This document shows, piece after piece, positions 40,530 through 50,200 of a stretch of DNA of 64,000 nucleotides. Positions within the stretch are counted from its first letter, which is position 1, and each line of letters starts with the position of its first letter. The notes below the pieces were generated by a model. It saw only the letters and a list, made by a program, of their open reading frames with translations. It ran no database searches and was not told where the DNA came from. Made by a program: the position numbers and the translations under genes. The DNA comes from Limosilactobacillus pontis (lineage in GTDB: Bacteria; Bacillota; Bacilli; Lactobacillales; Lactobacillaceae): positions 1-64,000 of the forward strand of contig NZ_PNFV01000003.1 of assembly GCF_002940945.1 (NCBI RefSeq), given 5' to 3'.

Positions 40530-41369
40530 ATGAACTTTTACATCGTCAATGACAACGATAACAGTACGGAATTATTGAAGGATATCATCGAAAACGACTT
40601 CAATAACTCAATCGTCGGCATCACTACCAACCCTCAGCAGGCCTACGATGATGCCATGCGGCTCAGCATCGACATCATGTTCGTCGACTTTGCTATGCCG
40701 CGGATCGACGGGGTTGAACTAATTCGTCGCATTCAAGACAGCCGCCACTACCCCCACTTCATCATGATGGCCCCGGCAATCGACCCAGCCACCAGAACGC
40801 GGGCTTACAAAAGCGGAATTGATTTCTTCTTAGAGAAACCGCTCAACATTGCTGAGGTCAAGACTGTTATTAAACTGGCCAGTCAGAACATCGACATGTC
40901 CAAGCGCCTTCTCCAGATCCTCGACCTTGTCAGCGGCGCCGCTACCAATAGCAACACTGTTTCGATTAGCTACAAAGAAAAACAGAAAGAGAACGCCAAA
41001 TCGATCCTACGCTTTCTTGGTATCACCGCTGGCAACGGTGGTCAGGAGATCATCAGTATTATCAACATGATGATCGAACGTGAACTCGACTTTGAACAAA
41101 TTAATTTTGAAGAAAGCTACCATTGTGATAAACACGGGAAAAAGATCATCTTCCAGCGGGTTCGGCGCGATATCCGGGCGGGCCTAACCAATCTGGCCCA
41201 CATGTGCATTGACTATCCAGAAAATGACATTATTTTAGAATATGCCAACAATCTATATGAATACAAAAATGTCCATAACGAAATTGCCTACCTCCAAGGC
41301 CAGCGCCAGACCGGTGGTCAAGTTTCGATCAAGCATTTCTTCAACGGTCTGATTCAAGAAAGCAACTAA
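40530..41369 (+). CDS. Response regulator with GlnL/YcbB-type output domain
   Basis: A 279-residue protein. A receiver domain (about 1-120) has the phospho-accepting region DIMFVDFAMPRIDGVELIRR and Lys in FFLEKPLN. The C-terminal half (about 150-270) resembles the YcbB/GlnL DNA-binding domain (FLGITAGNGGQEIISIINMM). In Bacillus GlnL controls glutamine use. No histidine kinase is adjacent, so it is an orphan here. It is divergent from arcB, and AGAGGAG precedes the ATG. A role in arginine or nitrogen control is inferred from position only. Confidence 0.75.
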   Translation: MNFYIVNDNDNSTELLKDIIENDFNNSIVGITTNPQQAYDDAMRLSIDIMFVDFAMPRIDGVELIRRIQDSRHYPHFIMMAPAIDPATRTRAYKSGIDFFLEKPLNIAEVKTVIKLASQNIDMSKRLLQILDLVSGAATNSNTVSISYKEKQKENAKSILRFLGITAGNGGQEIISIINMMIERELDFEQINFEESYHCDKHGKKIIFQRVRRDIRAGLTNLAHMCIDYPENDIILEYANNLYEYKNVHNEIAYLQGQRQTGGQVSIKHFFNGLIQESN

Positions 41370-41384
41370 CCTCACACTAAAAAA

Positions 41385-41429
41385 GGTGTGGTTTAGAAGA
41401 GCAGCTATCTCGCTCTTTCAAACCACACC
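41385..41429. terminator. Bidirectional terminator, response regulator / xylB
   Basis: GGTGTGGTTT-AGAAGAGC pairs with GCTCTT-TC-AAACCACACC; T-rich tracts follow on both strands, between convergent genes. Confidence 0.88.
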
Positions 41430-41436
41430 ATATTTT

Positions 41437-42948
41437 TTATTTATCCCAATCGTTACGCAGTTTCATTAATTGATGACTCAAGCCCTTGGTTTGATCATAA
41501 ACTTGGTGGTAAACCTTATACAATTGATCATACTTGGCAACCATTGCTGGCTGTGGCAGGTAGGCTTTGCCAAAATGAACAAATGCTTTAGCACAGTCTT
41601 GAAGAGAATCAAACCAGCCTAGGCCAACAGCGGCCAGCATTGCTGCTCCCAATCCTGGTCCCTGTTCATTCGTTAATGATACAACCTTCTTATTAAAGAT
41701 ATTAGCTTGCAGCTGAAGCCAAAATTCACTCTTGGCCCCACCGCCAATTGCGACAACTGTATCAAAATCTTGACCATGTTGATCATAGATATTTAATATA
41801 TCCCGAAAACTAAACGTAATTCCTTCGATAACTGCCCGAACAAAATCATACTTATTCTGCATACTATCTACACCAATGAAGCTTCCTCGAACATCGGCAT
41901 CTGCATAAGGAGTCCGCTCACCAACAACGTACGGTGTAAATACAAGGCCATTAGCCCCTACTGGACGCTGTGCAGCCCGATTAACCATTGTCGTAAAGTC
42001 TTCGTCAGCAGCGAATGTATGCTTAAACCAGTTTAGAGAGTGGCCAGCAGCCAAGGTAACCCCCATTGAATAATAAGTATCGGGAATTGCATGGCATTCG
42101 TACTGAAGAGCACCATTGTAGTTAACATTTGCATCTGGTTCATACTTTAAGACAACGCCAGAGGTTCCAATACTGCTCATTACCATATTCGGTTGCAGAA
42201 TTCCTGCACCAACGGCACCACAAGCGTTATCGCCACCACCGCCGAAGACCTTCGTTGTTGTCTTTAATCCTGAAAACATCGAATAGTTGTCATTAATGGT
42301 TCCTGCTTCATCAATTGATCGAATTAACGGTGGGCACATCGACATTGGAATGTCAAAAGCATCACAGATTTCCTTACTCCACTGGTTCTTCTTAATATCA
42401 AATAACACGGTTCCAGTAGCATCCGAATAATCGATTGCCTGTTTCCCCGTCATCACAAAGCGGACATAATCCTTAGGCAGCAAGAAGCTCTTTGCTTTCG
42501 CCCAGATTTCTGGCTGGTTTTCCTTTACCCACAGTAACTTAGGAAGAGTAAATCCTTCAAGGGCACGGTTACCAGTAATTTCAATAAAACGATCACCAAG
42601 TGTCTGTTTGATTTCTTCACATTGTTTAGTGGTCCGGGTATCGTTCCACAACATTGCCGGCCGCAAAACATGTCCCTGTTCGTCAAGCAGAACGAGGCCA
42701 TGCATTTGACCAGAAAAAGAAATTCCCTCAATTTCTGATGCTGCAATCCCGTCACGAAGAATTAGCCGGTCAATTGCAATTGTTGTGGCATACAGCCAAT
42801 CACGCGGATCCTGCTCACTGTATCCCGGATGTGGCTGGTGAAGCTCATAACCATAGCTCTGTTGGGCAATAATCTGTCCTTGACGATCCATCGCTGAAAC
42901 CTTAACGGCACTGGTACCAAGGTCAACCCCAATTACGTATTTATTCAT
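41437..42948 (-). CDS. xylB: Xylulokinase
   Basis: A 503-residue FGGY-family kinase that phosphorylates D-xylulose. The N-terminal [12 protein letters not shown] phosphate loop, [15 protein letters not shown] and the C-terminal [15 protein letters not shown] are conserved. The ATG at 42948 is used, with AAAGGA upstream; a GTG two codons earlier is possible. It is the last xyl gene, after xylA, with a hairpin between the two. Confidence 0.96.
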   Translation of the reverse strand: MNKYVIGVDLGTSAVKVSAMDRQGQIIAQQSYGYELHQPHPGYSEQDPRDWLYATTIAIDRLILRDGIAASEIEGISFSGQMHGLVLLDEQGHVLRPAMLWNDTRTTKQCEEIKQTLGDRFIEITGNRALEGFTLPKLLWVKENQPEIWAKAKSFLLPKDYVRFVMTGKQAIDYSDATGTVLFDIKKNQWSKEICDAFDIPMSMCPPLIRSIDEAGTINDNYSMFSGLKTTTKVFGGGGDNACGAVGAGILQPNMVMSSIGTSGVVLKYEPDANVNYNGALQYECHAIPDTYYSMGVTLAAGHSLNWFKHTFAADEDFTTMVNRAAQRPVGANGLVFTPYVVGERTPYADADVRGSFIGVDSMQNKYDFVRAVIEGITFSFRDILNIYDQHGQDFDTVVAIGGGAKSEFWLQLQANIFNKKVVSLTNEQGPGLGAAMLAAVGLGWFDSLQDCAKAFVHFGKAYLPQPAMVAKYDQLYKVYHQVYDQTKGLSHQLMKLRNDWDK

Positions 42949-42972
42949 TATCACTCAGTTCCTTTCAGAAAT

Positions 42973-43005
42973 AAGGGCCGCGGCAAACCAATTGCCACGA
43001 CCCTT
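42973..43005 (-). repeat. Hairpin between xylA and xylB
   Basis: AAGGGTCGTGGCAA pairs with TTGCCGCGGCCCTT (5-base loop). There is no T run, so it is more likely an mRNA stabiliser or partial attenuator than a full terminator. Confidence 0.6.
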
Positions 43006-43073
43006 ATTATAGATTATTTGTTATTAATTAGATGGAATTATTAGGGTGTAATTGTATTAACAAACGATCTCCG

Positions 43074-44423
43074 TTACTTAGCCAAGGTTTCAATCATGTA
43101 GTGGTTAATTGTATCCTTGATTTCTTCGAGATGATCAGATTGAGTAGCAGCACGTAATTGTGCTTGTGGAGTATCAATTACCTTAGCTTCAAGGCTCTTG
43201 AAGTCTTCCTTGCCATCTTCAATGTCCTTGCCTAAGCCTTCATCCCAGCTTGCGTAACGGGTCTTGAGAATGTCATCGATGAAGCCATCTTCCTTCATAG
43301 CTGCAGCAACCCGCAGGCCAGCGGCAAAGCTGTCCATGCCGACAATGTGACCATAGAAGAGATCTTCTGGCTTGAAGGAAGTCCGACGTGGCTTAGCATC
43401 GAAGTTCAGACCACCACGAGGTCCAATGCTACCATTTTCAATAACTTCCCACATAGCAGCAGTGGTTTCGTAAAGGTTGGATGGGTATTCATCAATATCC
43501 CAACCAATCAGCTTATCACCTTGGTTAGCATCAAGTGAACCAAGCAAGCCAGCTTCACGAGCAACCCGAATCTCGTGTTGATAAGTGTGACCAGCCAAGT
43601 TAGCGTGGTTACCTTCAAGGTTCAACTTGAAGTCCTTATCCAAGCCGTATTCCCGCATGAAGTTAATGGTCGTAGCAGCATCAAAATCATATTGATGCGT
43701 CGTTGGTTCCTTTGGCTTTGGTTCAAGCAACATTTGAGCATCGAAACCAATTTCGTTAGCGTAATCCTTTGCCATGTGGAAGAACTTGGCAATGTGTGAT
43801 TGTTCACGCTTCATTTCGGTGTTCCAAAGTGATTCGTAACCTTCACGACCACCCCAGAAGACATAGTTCTCAGAGCCAACCCGCTTACCAATCTCAAGGC
43901 TGTGCTTCAATTGTGCACATGCATAAGCATAGATTTCTGCGGATGGAGCTGTACCAGCACCAGACAAGAACCGTGGATTAGTAAAGAGGTTGGAAGTGTT
44001 CCAAAGGACCTTCATTCCGGTATCCTTTTGGTATTCAACAATCTTGTCAACAACTTTATCAAGGTTCTTGTTAGTTTCACGAAGAGTGTCGCCTTCTGGA
44101 GCAAGGTCACGATCGTGGAAGCAAAGGAAGTTAACCCCAAGCTTCTTGTAAAATTCGAATGCGTAATCAACTTTGGCAAGTGCCCGATCCATTGGGTCAG
44201 AGTACTTATCGTATGGACGAATTGCGGTACCATCACCAAATGGGTCAACCAAACGTTGATCAAAGGTGTGCCAGTAAGCAACGGCAAACCGTAACCAGTC
44301 CTTCATCTTCTTACCCAAGATTACTTCATCTGGGTTGTAGTATTGATAGAACAAACCAGACTTTAAGCTCTTGTGTGGGCCTTCGTATTTAATGTCCCCA
44401 ATGTTTTCCCATAAATCAGCCAT
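43074..44423 (-). CDS. xylA: Xylose isomerase
   Basis: A 449-residue class II xylose isomerase converting D-xylose to D-xylulose in the cytosol. The active-site stretches [53 protein letters not shown] and GSLDANQGD carry the metal-binding Glu, Asp and His residues. The ATG follows AGGAGG. Its promoter holds a XylR-type operator and a cre-like site. Confidence 0.97.
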   Translation of the reverse strand: MADLWENIGDIKYEGPHKSLKSGLFYQYYNPDEVILGKKMKDWLRFAVAYWHTFDQRLVDPFGDGTAIRPYDKYSDPMDRALAKVDYAFEFYKKLGVNFLCFHDRDLAPEGDTLRETNKNLDKVVDKIVEYQKDTGMKVLWNTSNLFTNPRFLSGAGTAPSAEIYAYACAQLKHSLEIGKRVGSENYVFWGGREGYESLWNTEMKREQSHIAKFFHMAKDYANEIGFDAQMLLEPKPKEPTTHQYDFDAATTINFMREYGLDKDFKLNLEGNHANLAGHTYQHEIRVAREAGLLGSLDANQGDKLIGWDIDEYPSNLYETTAAMWEVIENGSIGPRGGLNFDAKPRRTSFKPEDLFYGHIVGMDSFAAGLRVAAAMKEDGFIDDILKTRYASWDEGLGKDIEDGKEDFKSLEAKVIDTPQAQLRAATQSDHLEEIKDTINHYMIETLAK

Positions 44424-44446
44424 ATCGATAGCCTCCTGAAATCTTT

Positions 44447-44467
44447 TTAGTTTGTATAAACAACTAA
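44447..44467. promoter_or_regulatory. XylR operator at xylA
   Basis: A palindrome TTAGTT-TGTATAAAC-AACTAA, close to the Bacillus xylO sequence. It lies just downstream of the xylA -10 box. Confidence 0.8.
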
Positions 44468-44479
44468 CTTACAACTATT

Positions 44480-44507
44480 ACTATACACCTTTTTTTAATT
44501 TTGTAAA
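44480..44507 (-). promoter_or_regulatory. xylA promoter
   Basis: Minus-strand TTTACA (44502-44507) and TATAGT (44480-44485) are separated by 16 bases. Confidence 0.7.
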
Positions 44508-44515
44508 CCCTTTCT
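44502..44515. promoter_or_regulatory. cre-like site at xylA
   Basis: TGTAAACCCTTTCT matches the cre consensus at 12 of 14 positions and overlaps the -35 box. Confidence 0.5.
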
Positions 44516-44573
44516 TGAATTTTATTTGTAAAACTCTTGAAAGCCCATGAAATAGCCTTTCTTAGCTTCCTTT

Positions 44574-45182
44574 TCAAGATCTAATTATCCTTTTTTTACT
44601 ATAAATGACTTTAGTGCTGCTTAATTTTTTAACCCCGATTAAGTCTTTTAACGAAACTATCTTGAAATCATTGGCTTGTAAATATCGAATTAATGGTTCA
44701 ATTGCGGCAGAATCAGCTGGCTGAAAATCATGCATTAATACCACATCGCCATCTTGAGCAGATTTAATGTTCTCTAATACTTTGTCCTTATCATGATGAT
44801 CCCAGCTTTTAGTATCAATTGACCATATCACTGCCGGACGGTCCATATAAGATAAGACTTCCTTATTAATTGAACCGTACGGTGGCCTAATTACCACTGG
44901 ACGTTTTCCCGTAATTGCCTCAATAACTTGATCTGTTTTCTTTAATTCATTCTTGCCTTTTTCAAGCGATACCTTCGTTAAATCAACGTGATGGTAAGTG
45001 TGGTTACCAATTGTAAAAAGTGGATCAGCTACCTCTTCCTTTAATAGTTCTGGATACTTTTCGGCATGCTCACCCCAAATCATAAATGCTGCTGGTACAT
45101 TATATTTTTTTAGGACTTCCAGGATATGTGGTGTTGTTTCCTGCCACGGTCCATCATCAAACGTTAACGAGATTTTCTTCAT
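44574..45182 (-). CDS. Polysaccharide deacetylase (NodB domain)
   Basis: A 202-residue carbohydrate esterase family 4-type protein. It carries TFDDGPWQ with the catalytic and metal Asp, GNHTYHHVDL with the metal histidines, RPPYGS, and a C-terminal VVLMHDF. No signal peptide is visible and the catalytic domain starts at residue 4, so it is probably cytoplasmic. Placed between the xylosidase and xylA, it may remove acetyl groups from imported xylo-oligosaccharides; this is inferred from context. Confidence 0.82.
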   Translation of the reverse strand: MKKISLTFDDGPWQETTPHILEVLKKYNVPAAFMIWGEHAEKYPELLKEEVADPLFTIGNHTYHHVDLTKVSLEKGKNELKKTDQVIEAITGKRPVVIRPPYGSINKEVLSYMDRPAVIWSIDTKSWDHHDKDKVLENIKSAQDGDVVLMHDFQPADSAAIEPLIRYLQANDFKIVSLKDLIGVKKLSSTKVIYSKKRIIRS

Positions 45183-45236
45183 TACTTATCCCTTCTCTGT
45201 ATGCTGCATTACACCTTGATTAAGTCAGTACAACAA

Positions 45237-45275
45237 AGGCCTTCAGTGCCTGGCAAAGCCGAACACTGAAGGCCT
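45237..45275 (-). terminator. Terminator-like hairpin after the xylosidase gene
   Basis: AGGCCTTCAGTG pairs perfectly with CACTGAAGGCCT (12 bp, 15-base loop). The minus-strand 3' side continues TTGTTG, so the T run is weak. Confidence 0.65.
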
Positions 45276-45334
45276 ATTTGTGCTTGCAAGAGCGTGAAGT
45301 CATCAATGACCTCTGCCATGCTCCTTAAATTTAA

Positions 45335-47374
45335 TTAAAATACTTTAATAGCCAACTCCTGGTTGTCAATAAATGCTCCAGCAGTTACCTTCACACCATC
45401 GCGATGGTTACCGAAGAAATCAGTATCAAAAGTAATCGGTGTTCCGTCAGGGTTTTCATACTTTTCTTCAGGCTCAAAGGCCATCGCAATTGTGTTAGTC
45501 GAAATAACACCATCTGTCTTTTGCGGCAATTCATCAAGCAAGTTGGTCTTTAGATAAAGGCCATCGTCCTTCTTCTCAAGTTTAATTTGAACTTCCTTAT
45601 CAGACATAACTGCGTCCTTCTCGCTATCACATGGTTGTGCACCATTAAAGTAGATATTACCCTTCGTCCAGATTGGCAGATGGTTGTAATAATGATCACT
45701 ATTAGGTGCATAGATCCCGCAATAGCCTTCAAACTGTTTCTTCCATTCTTCAAATGTCGGGTATCCATCAAATGGTTTGGTACCAACCGTGAAGTTATAG
45801 TCATCCCAGTCATCCGGCTCGTCTTTCTTAAGCTCCGCCAGCTTTTGCATTTCTGGACGCAACTTTTGCTGAATAAAGACGTTGTTATAAAACTTATCAT
45901 CACCATGTTGAATCGTCATGAAGCCCATTACCTTAGTACCATGGATTTCGTGATAAGGAGTAAACCGATTCGATGGTAGGTTAACGGAATTATTATCAGT
46001 TCCTCGACCAGTAGCAGTGAAGCTCCCGGCAATTACATTATGGACAAAGGCAATCCCTTGTGCAGCAAAACGAATAGCCCGTTCTGATAAGAACAAGTTA
46101 TTATCAATCAACGTCGGACCATGTGAAACTTCAATCCACATATCTTCACCAAGTCCGGACAAAACATCACCAACATTGTCTTTGTCAACGCTAAAGCCTT
46201 CTGGCAGACTATTGTGATCAAATACATTTTGGGTAACTCTTGTCCCCTGTGCTTGCCAATCAAGCCATAATCCCCGGGTACAATGGTGAATATGGTTGTG
46301 ACGATAAACAACATCGATAGCGGCGTGCATCTTGATACCACCAATCTCGGCTCCGGCCAAGTTTTGGCGAACATTGATGTCATGAATATCATTGTCTTCA
46401 ATCAGTGAGAATACACCACCGAGGTGCCCAACAATCCCGGTTTGACCACAATCATGAATGTGATTATGACGAATAATATGAGAACCTACATGCTCTTTAT
46501 CCCAGCCCTCATAGGACGCTTGGCAAATAACATCCCGTTCGGTCTGCGTACCATCCTTATACTTCCACTTTAACCACTTATTATCATTATTTGGTTGCAA
46601 ATACTTACCAAGTGAAATTCCTGAACACTTTGAGTGTGAAACATCACAATACTCAATAATCCAGCCTTTTGACCAGTGCGGACCAATCATACCTTCCTGA
46701 TAAGCTGTCGGCGGTGCCCACTGAGTAGCCGCTTTGGTAACACCAAAACCAGAAAGAGTAATATAGCTTATCCCTTCAGCCTGTGGATAGAAGCAATTCT
46801 CACGGACGTTAATTTCAACGTTTTCTTTATTCGGATTACTTCCCTGGAAGTTAGCATAGATAATTGTTGTATCCTGGTCTTTATTTTGTTCAGTATACCA
46901 AGTGTACAAAGTGTTCTCTGGGTACCAAGACTTGTTGTTCTTTACTGGTTTCTTCACCTCATCCAAGGAGTTAACTTCATAAAGAGCCACATCATTTAGA
47001 TAAACTTCACCTGTGTGGGCAATGATTCGGGCATCGAACCAGTCACCAAGTACACGAGTCGTGTATGGGTTATAATCGCCAAAAATACTGTTGGGGATTT
47101 CAACCTGCCATACATCGCCGTCAGTGTTCTCCCAAGTGTCAACCTTTTCAGCTCCTGAGATAACAGCTCCTAGTGGCTTAACAGATTTATAAGTAATCCG
47201 GGCATCAGCAGTTCCGGCATGCTTTGGATTAACATTCTCACGATAAGTTCCTGGAGCAACTAATACCGTATCCCCCGGCATTGCAATATCAGCCGCAGCT
47301 TGAATAGCCTTAAACGGGTGTTCCTGGGTCCCATCACCATTTACTGGCGCATTAATATCAACATAAATTTTCAT
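45335..47374 (-). CDS. Beta-xylosidase, GH120-like right-handed beta-helix
   Basis: A 679-residue protein without signal peptide. It opens with the beta-helix start VDINAPVNGDGTQEHPFKAIQAAAD and carries many parallel-helix repeats. It resembles GH120 beta-xylosidases such as Thermoanaerobacterium XylC. By analogy Asp372 in GLWLDWQAQGTR would be the nucleophile and Glu415 in DMWIEVSHGP the acid/base. The spacing is 43 residues, longer than the roughly 23 that I recall for XylC, because of an extra segment (LPEGFSVDKDNVGDVLSGLG). It follows the transporter gene by 29 bases. The cytoplasmic location fits hydrolysis of imported xylobiose. Confidence 0.78.
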   Translation of the reverse strand: MKIYVDINAPVNGDGTQEHPFKAIQAAADIAMPGDTVLVAPGTYRENVNPKHAGTADARITYKSVKPLGAVISGAEKVDTWENTDGDVWQVEIPNSIFGDYNPYTTRVLGDWFDARIIAHTGEVYLNDVALYEVNSLDEVKKPVKNNKSWYPENTLYTWYTEQNKDQDTTIIYANFQGSNPNKENVEINVRENCFYPQAEGISYITLSGFGVTKAATQWAPPTAYQEGMIGPHWSKGWIIEYCDVSHSKCSGISLGKYLQPNNDNKWLKWKYKDGTQTERDVICQASYEGWDKEHVGSHIIRHNHIHDCGQTGIVGHLGGVFSLIEDNDIHDINVRQNLAGAEIGGIKMHAAIDVVYRHNHIHHCTRGLWLDWQAQGTRVTQNVFDHNSLPEGFSVDKDNVGDVLSGLGEDMWIEVSHGPTLIDNNLFLSERAIRFAAQGIAFVHNVIAGSFTATGRGTDNNSVNLPSNRFTPYHEIHGTKVMGFMTIQHGDDKFYNNVFIQQKLRPEMQKLAELKKDEPDDWDDYNFTVGTKPFDGYPTFEEWKKQFEGYCGIYAPNSDHYYNHLPIWTKGNIYFNGAQPCDSEKDAVMSDKEVQIKLEKKDDGLYLKTNLLDELPQKTDGVISTNTIAMAFEPEEKYENPDGTPITFDTDFFGNHRDGVKVTAGAFIDNQELAIKVF

Positions 47375-47403
47375 GAAGGAATCCCTCTTTCTATATTAAT
47401 TAC

Positions 47404-48870
47404 TTAGTTTTCACCATTTGCTTTCCGAGTATTTTCAATTTCATGGTTAATCTTGTCAACTTCTGGGTCACTCAATGGGTACTTGCTAATAATCCACATG
47501 GCAATTAAGGCAAGAATAATTGGGATCCAAATCATTGAAATAGAAATACCAGTTAATGCGGAATGCGGTTGCGTTGCATTATTACCGTTAAAGTGGCAGA
47601 AGGCATTAATATAACCTGGAATAATACCACCAAGAGCTAAACCAATCTTAAAGAACAGCCCCATGATAGAGTTAATAATTCCGGCAACTCGCTTCTTTGA
47701 ATGCCATTCACCATAGGAAATGACTTCTGGAACCAGTGACCACATGTAACCAGTTGCAGCTGTAATTCCCCACTGCATAATAAAACGACCGATGTAACCA
47801 AGCGTAATACTATTCTTAAATGCAGGGAAAGACCAAACCCATAAGATTAATTGGCCGACAATAAAGAGAATTAAGAATAGGTAGAAGAAACCCTTCTTAC
47901 CAATTTTCTTCCGAATAATTGGCCATAAGAATACTAAGAAAATACCTGGAATAGAACCAATTAGGTTAATTGACGCCATCCATTCAGAGTGACCGATATT
48001 ATATTGAACAAAGAATGGCCATACAGTATTACCAAAGAACATGAAGGTAAAACCAATTAAGAAAAACCAGCCTAAAATTTGCAACGGCTTATTATCAATT
48101 AATTCATTCCATAAATCTGAAAACTTAACTGACGCGGTTTCCTTAGCAGTAGGAAGAACACGTTCCTTAACACCAAAGTAGGTACACAGCAGCATGATAA
48201 AACCAATAATCATGTAAATGCTCATAACCTTAAAGTAGGCACCTGCAGCGTGAGGAGAAGCATAGTTACCTAAATTCAGCTTAATACCAAACAGTCCAAT
48301 ATTTTTCAGCTGCTTAGCTGGAGAAGCTAATTGAACAAATAATGGCAAGAAAGTATAAACCAACAAATTACCAATGTTTGCTTCAGTCATCCGAACAGTC
48401 GTTAAAGTCGAAACTTCATCGTTGTCACGAGTTAATGAGGCATTTAATGATCCGTATGGAATATTAACAAATGAGTAAATAAGTGCAGTTGCTAAGTAAG
48501 AAACAAATGCATAAATTACGTTTCCTCGAACAGCCGGAATTGGCAGGAAAACCAAAGCACAGCAAATAGTCAGCGGAATACCAAAATAAATTAAGAATGG
48601 CCGGTACTTACCACCGTGCTTGAAATGACTCTTATCAACTACGGTCCCAACCCATGGGTCCCAGAAAACGTTAATCCACCGAACAATTAGGAAGATTGTA
48701 GCCCCAGCAGCCGCCGAAATTCCAAAAACCGTTGTTAAGTAGAACAGCAACATAGAACCGATCGTACCAAAAATTAAGTTTTGTGCTAAATCTCCGGCAC
48801 CGTAGCAAATTCGCTCACGCCAAGATAGTTTGGCAAATTCATCTACATGTTTAGTAGGTGCTTTATCCAT
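47404..48870 (-). CDS. GPH-family xyloside:cation symporter
   Basis: A 488-residue glycoside-pentoside-hexuronide transporter with twelve helices. It has LSWRERICYGAGDLAQNL at the N-terminus and VRWINVFWDPWVGTVVDKSH in the family's conserved helix 2-3 loop. It forms an operon with the GH120-like gene, so xylo-oligosaccharides are the likely substrate (XylP/XynT type). The ATG at 48870 follows AAGGG by 9 bases; an ATG three codons earlier touches that site. Confidence 0.88.
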   Translation of the reverse strand: MDKAPTKHVDEFAKLSWRERICYGAGDLAQNLIFGTIGSMLLFYLTTVFGISAAAGATIFLIVRWINVFWDPWVGTVVDKSHFKHGGKYRPFLIYFGIPLTICCALVFLPIPAVRGNVIYAFVSYLATALIYSFVNIPYGSLNASLTRDNDEVSTLTTVRMTEANIGNLLVYTFLPLFVQLASPAKQLKNIGLFGIKLNLGNYASPHAAGAYFKVMSIYMIIGFIMLLCTYFGVKERVLPTAKETASVKFSDLWNELIDNKPLQILGWFFLIGFTFMFFGNTVWPFFVQYNIGHSEWMASINLIGSIPGIFLVFLWPIIRKKIGKKGFFYLFLILFIVGQLILWVWSFPAFKNSITLGYIGRFIMQWGITAATGYMWSLVPEVISYGEWHSKKRVAGIINSIMGLFFKIGLALGGIIPGYINAFCHFNGNNATQPHSALTGISISMIWIPIILALIAMWIISKYPLSDPEVDKINHEIENTRKANGEN

Positions 48871-48908
48871 TTTTATCATCCCTTAGAAATATTTTTTGCA
48901 AGATAAGA

Positions 48909-48937
48909 ATAGTAAGTTAGTTGTGTAAACAAAGCAA
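48909..48937 (-). promoter_or_regulatory. Promoter of the xyloside operon with XylR-like operator
   Basis: Minus-strand TTGCTT (48932-48937) and TACTAT (48909-48914) have a 17-base spacer. The sequence TTAGTTGTGTAAAC-AAAGCAA at 48917-48937 matches the xylA operator at 17 of 21 positions and covers the -35 box and spacer. Confidence 0.65.
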
Positions 48938-48979
48938 CCGCTTCGTTATTTTATTGTATGCGGTTTCAACAATTAAAAA

Positions 48980-49019
48980 CAGATCATAATCTGACGGTTA
49001 TTTGTCAAATCATGATCTG
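48980..49019 (-). terminator. Terminator of the AraC-type regulator
   Basis: CAGATCATGATTTGA pairs with TCAGATTATGATCTG on the minus strand, followed by T5. Confidence 0.75.
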
Positions 49020-49045
49020 ATATAAGGGCTTGTTTTTGTTAATTA

Positions 49046-49960
49046 CTACTCAAAATATCCCACTTTATTTTTAGAACGTACGGAACGCTTATGGATAACC
49101 TGCTTTCGGTACTCTGTTGGCGAATAGCCCGACCACTTCTTAAACTGCTTACTGAAGATCGACATATTAGCTGCACCGGTCATATAGGCAATCTCTTCGA
49201 TTGAATTTCCAGAGTACTCTAGCAACCGCTGAGCCTTCTTATACTTTTCCTTATCAATAAAGTGCAGTGGCGTAATCCCGTATACCTTCTTAAAAACACG
49301 ATGACCATAACCATTGCTGATTGCTAGCTCCTTGCAGATATCGCTGAAATTAAAAGACGGATTACTATCATCATTGTTAACCCGATTTTCAATTGCCATC
49401 ACAATATCACGGCCAACTTTTGCTTCCTTATTGGTATAAGGCATCCCACTATCTTTATAGTCAACCTCTCCCATCAGACGATTAAGATCACGTAAATACT
49501 TTAAAAGAGCAATTTCAATATTTACCTGGGTATCAAAATCATTTTGTTGTTTGCAATCACGGCTATATTCAATAATTTTATCCAGCATTTCGTATGATCG
49601 CCTGGCCAACGGTGTTTCTGCAGTATATTTATGATTAACCAATAAGCCAATCATCCGTGAACGAATTTGTGTATCCTCAAAATCAAAGTGCAGGCACATA
49701 TACGTCATCTTAGAAGTTGCACTAGCGTTACGATTAGTATGATAGGTGCCTGGTGCAATAATAATTGCGTCTCCTGGGCTAAGGTCAATTGGTTCATGAT
49801 CACGGATCTCCGTAATTTGGTGTCCATTAACTATTACCATTAACTCAAAAACCTGATGTTTCTGCTCAAAAAAGGACCAGCTTCCGTTAACAGTATGCTT
49901 ATGCCCGCCAAACATGTATAGGCCGGATTCAATTGTTGGGATTGAAATAAAACTTTGCAT
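49046..49960 (-). CDS. AraC-family regulator
   Basis: A 304-residue regulator: an N-terminal cupin sensor (about 20-110, LSPGDAIIIAPGTYH) and a C-terminal double helix-turn-helix (about 195-295, SNGYGHRVFKKVYGITPLHFI and EIAYMTGAANMSIFSKQFKKWSGYSPTEYR). It lies just upstream of the GPH transporter and xylosidase genes, so it probably activates them in response to a xyloside. The ATG at 49960 follows AGGGGG by 8 bases. Confidence 0.88.
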   Translation of the reverse strand: MQSFISIPTIESGLYMFGGHKHTVNGSWSFFEQKHQVFELMVIVNGHQITEIRDHEPIDLSPGDAIIIAPGTYHTNRNASATSKMTYMCLHFDFEDTQIRSRMIGLLVNHKYTAETPLARRSYEMLDKIIEYSRDCKQQNDFDTQVNIEIALLKYLRDLNRLMGEVDYKDSGMPYTNKEAKVGRDIVMAIENRVNNDDSNPSFNFSDICKELAISNGYGHRVFKKVYGITPLHFIDKEKYKKAQRLLEYSGNSIEEIAYMTGAANMSIFSKQFKKWSGYSPTEYRKQVIHKRSVRSKNKVGYFE

Positions 49961-49983
49961 CAGCCCCACCCCCTAAGAATAAA

Positions 49984-49997
49984 TGTAAACACTTTCA
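49984..49997. promoter_or_regulatory. cre-like site before the AraC-type regulator
   Basis: TGTAAACACTTTCA matches the cre consensus at 13 of 14 positions, 24 bases before the regulator start codon. Confidence 0.65.
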
Positions 49998-50121
49998 TGT
50001 GTATTGTCCAATTTAAAATTTACTCTTGTTAGTTCTATTTGTAACCATAATTTGTTATTTTATGATCTATGCAATGAAATTCATTTGTCCTTTTATGATT
50101 CTCTTTTGTCTAAAATAATAA

Positions 50122-50135
50122 TAAAAGCGCTTTCC
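50122..50135. promoter_or_regulatory. cre-like site in the xyl intergenic region
   Basis: TAAAAGCGCTTTCC has the palindromic core AAAGCGCTTT and matches 12 of 14 positions of the cre consensus. It is upstream of the xylose permease promoter. Confidence 0.55.
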
Positions 50136-50166
50136 AAAATCGGATAAGTATGTTAGATTTAAGATG

Positions 50167-50200
50167 TTAGTTGGTTAGCAAAACTAACCACGCTTATAAA
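50167..50200 (+). promoter_or_regulatory. Xylose permease promoter with XylR operator
   Basis: TTAGTT-GGTTAGCAA-AACTAA at 50167-50187 is a XylR-type palindrome. It overlaps a promoter with TTGGTT (50171-50176) and TATAAA (50195-50200) at 18 bases. A partial second box (AAACAACTAGC) follows at about 50198-50208. Confidence 0.7.

Noticed and set aside
44502..44562. Further TGTAAA repeats upstream of xylA as extra cre sites
   Set aside because: Only the copy at 44502 fits the consensus; the one near 44528 lacks the central CG and second half.
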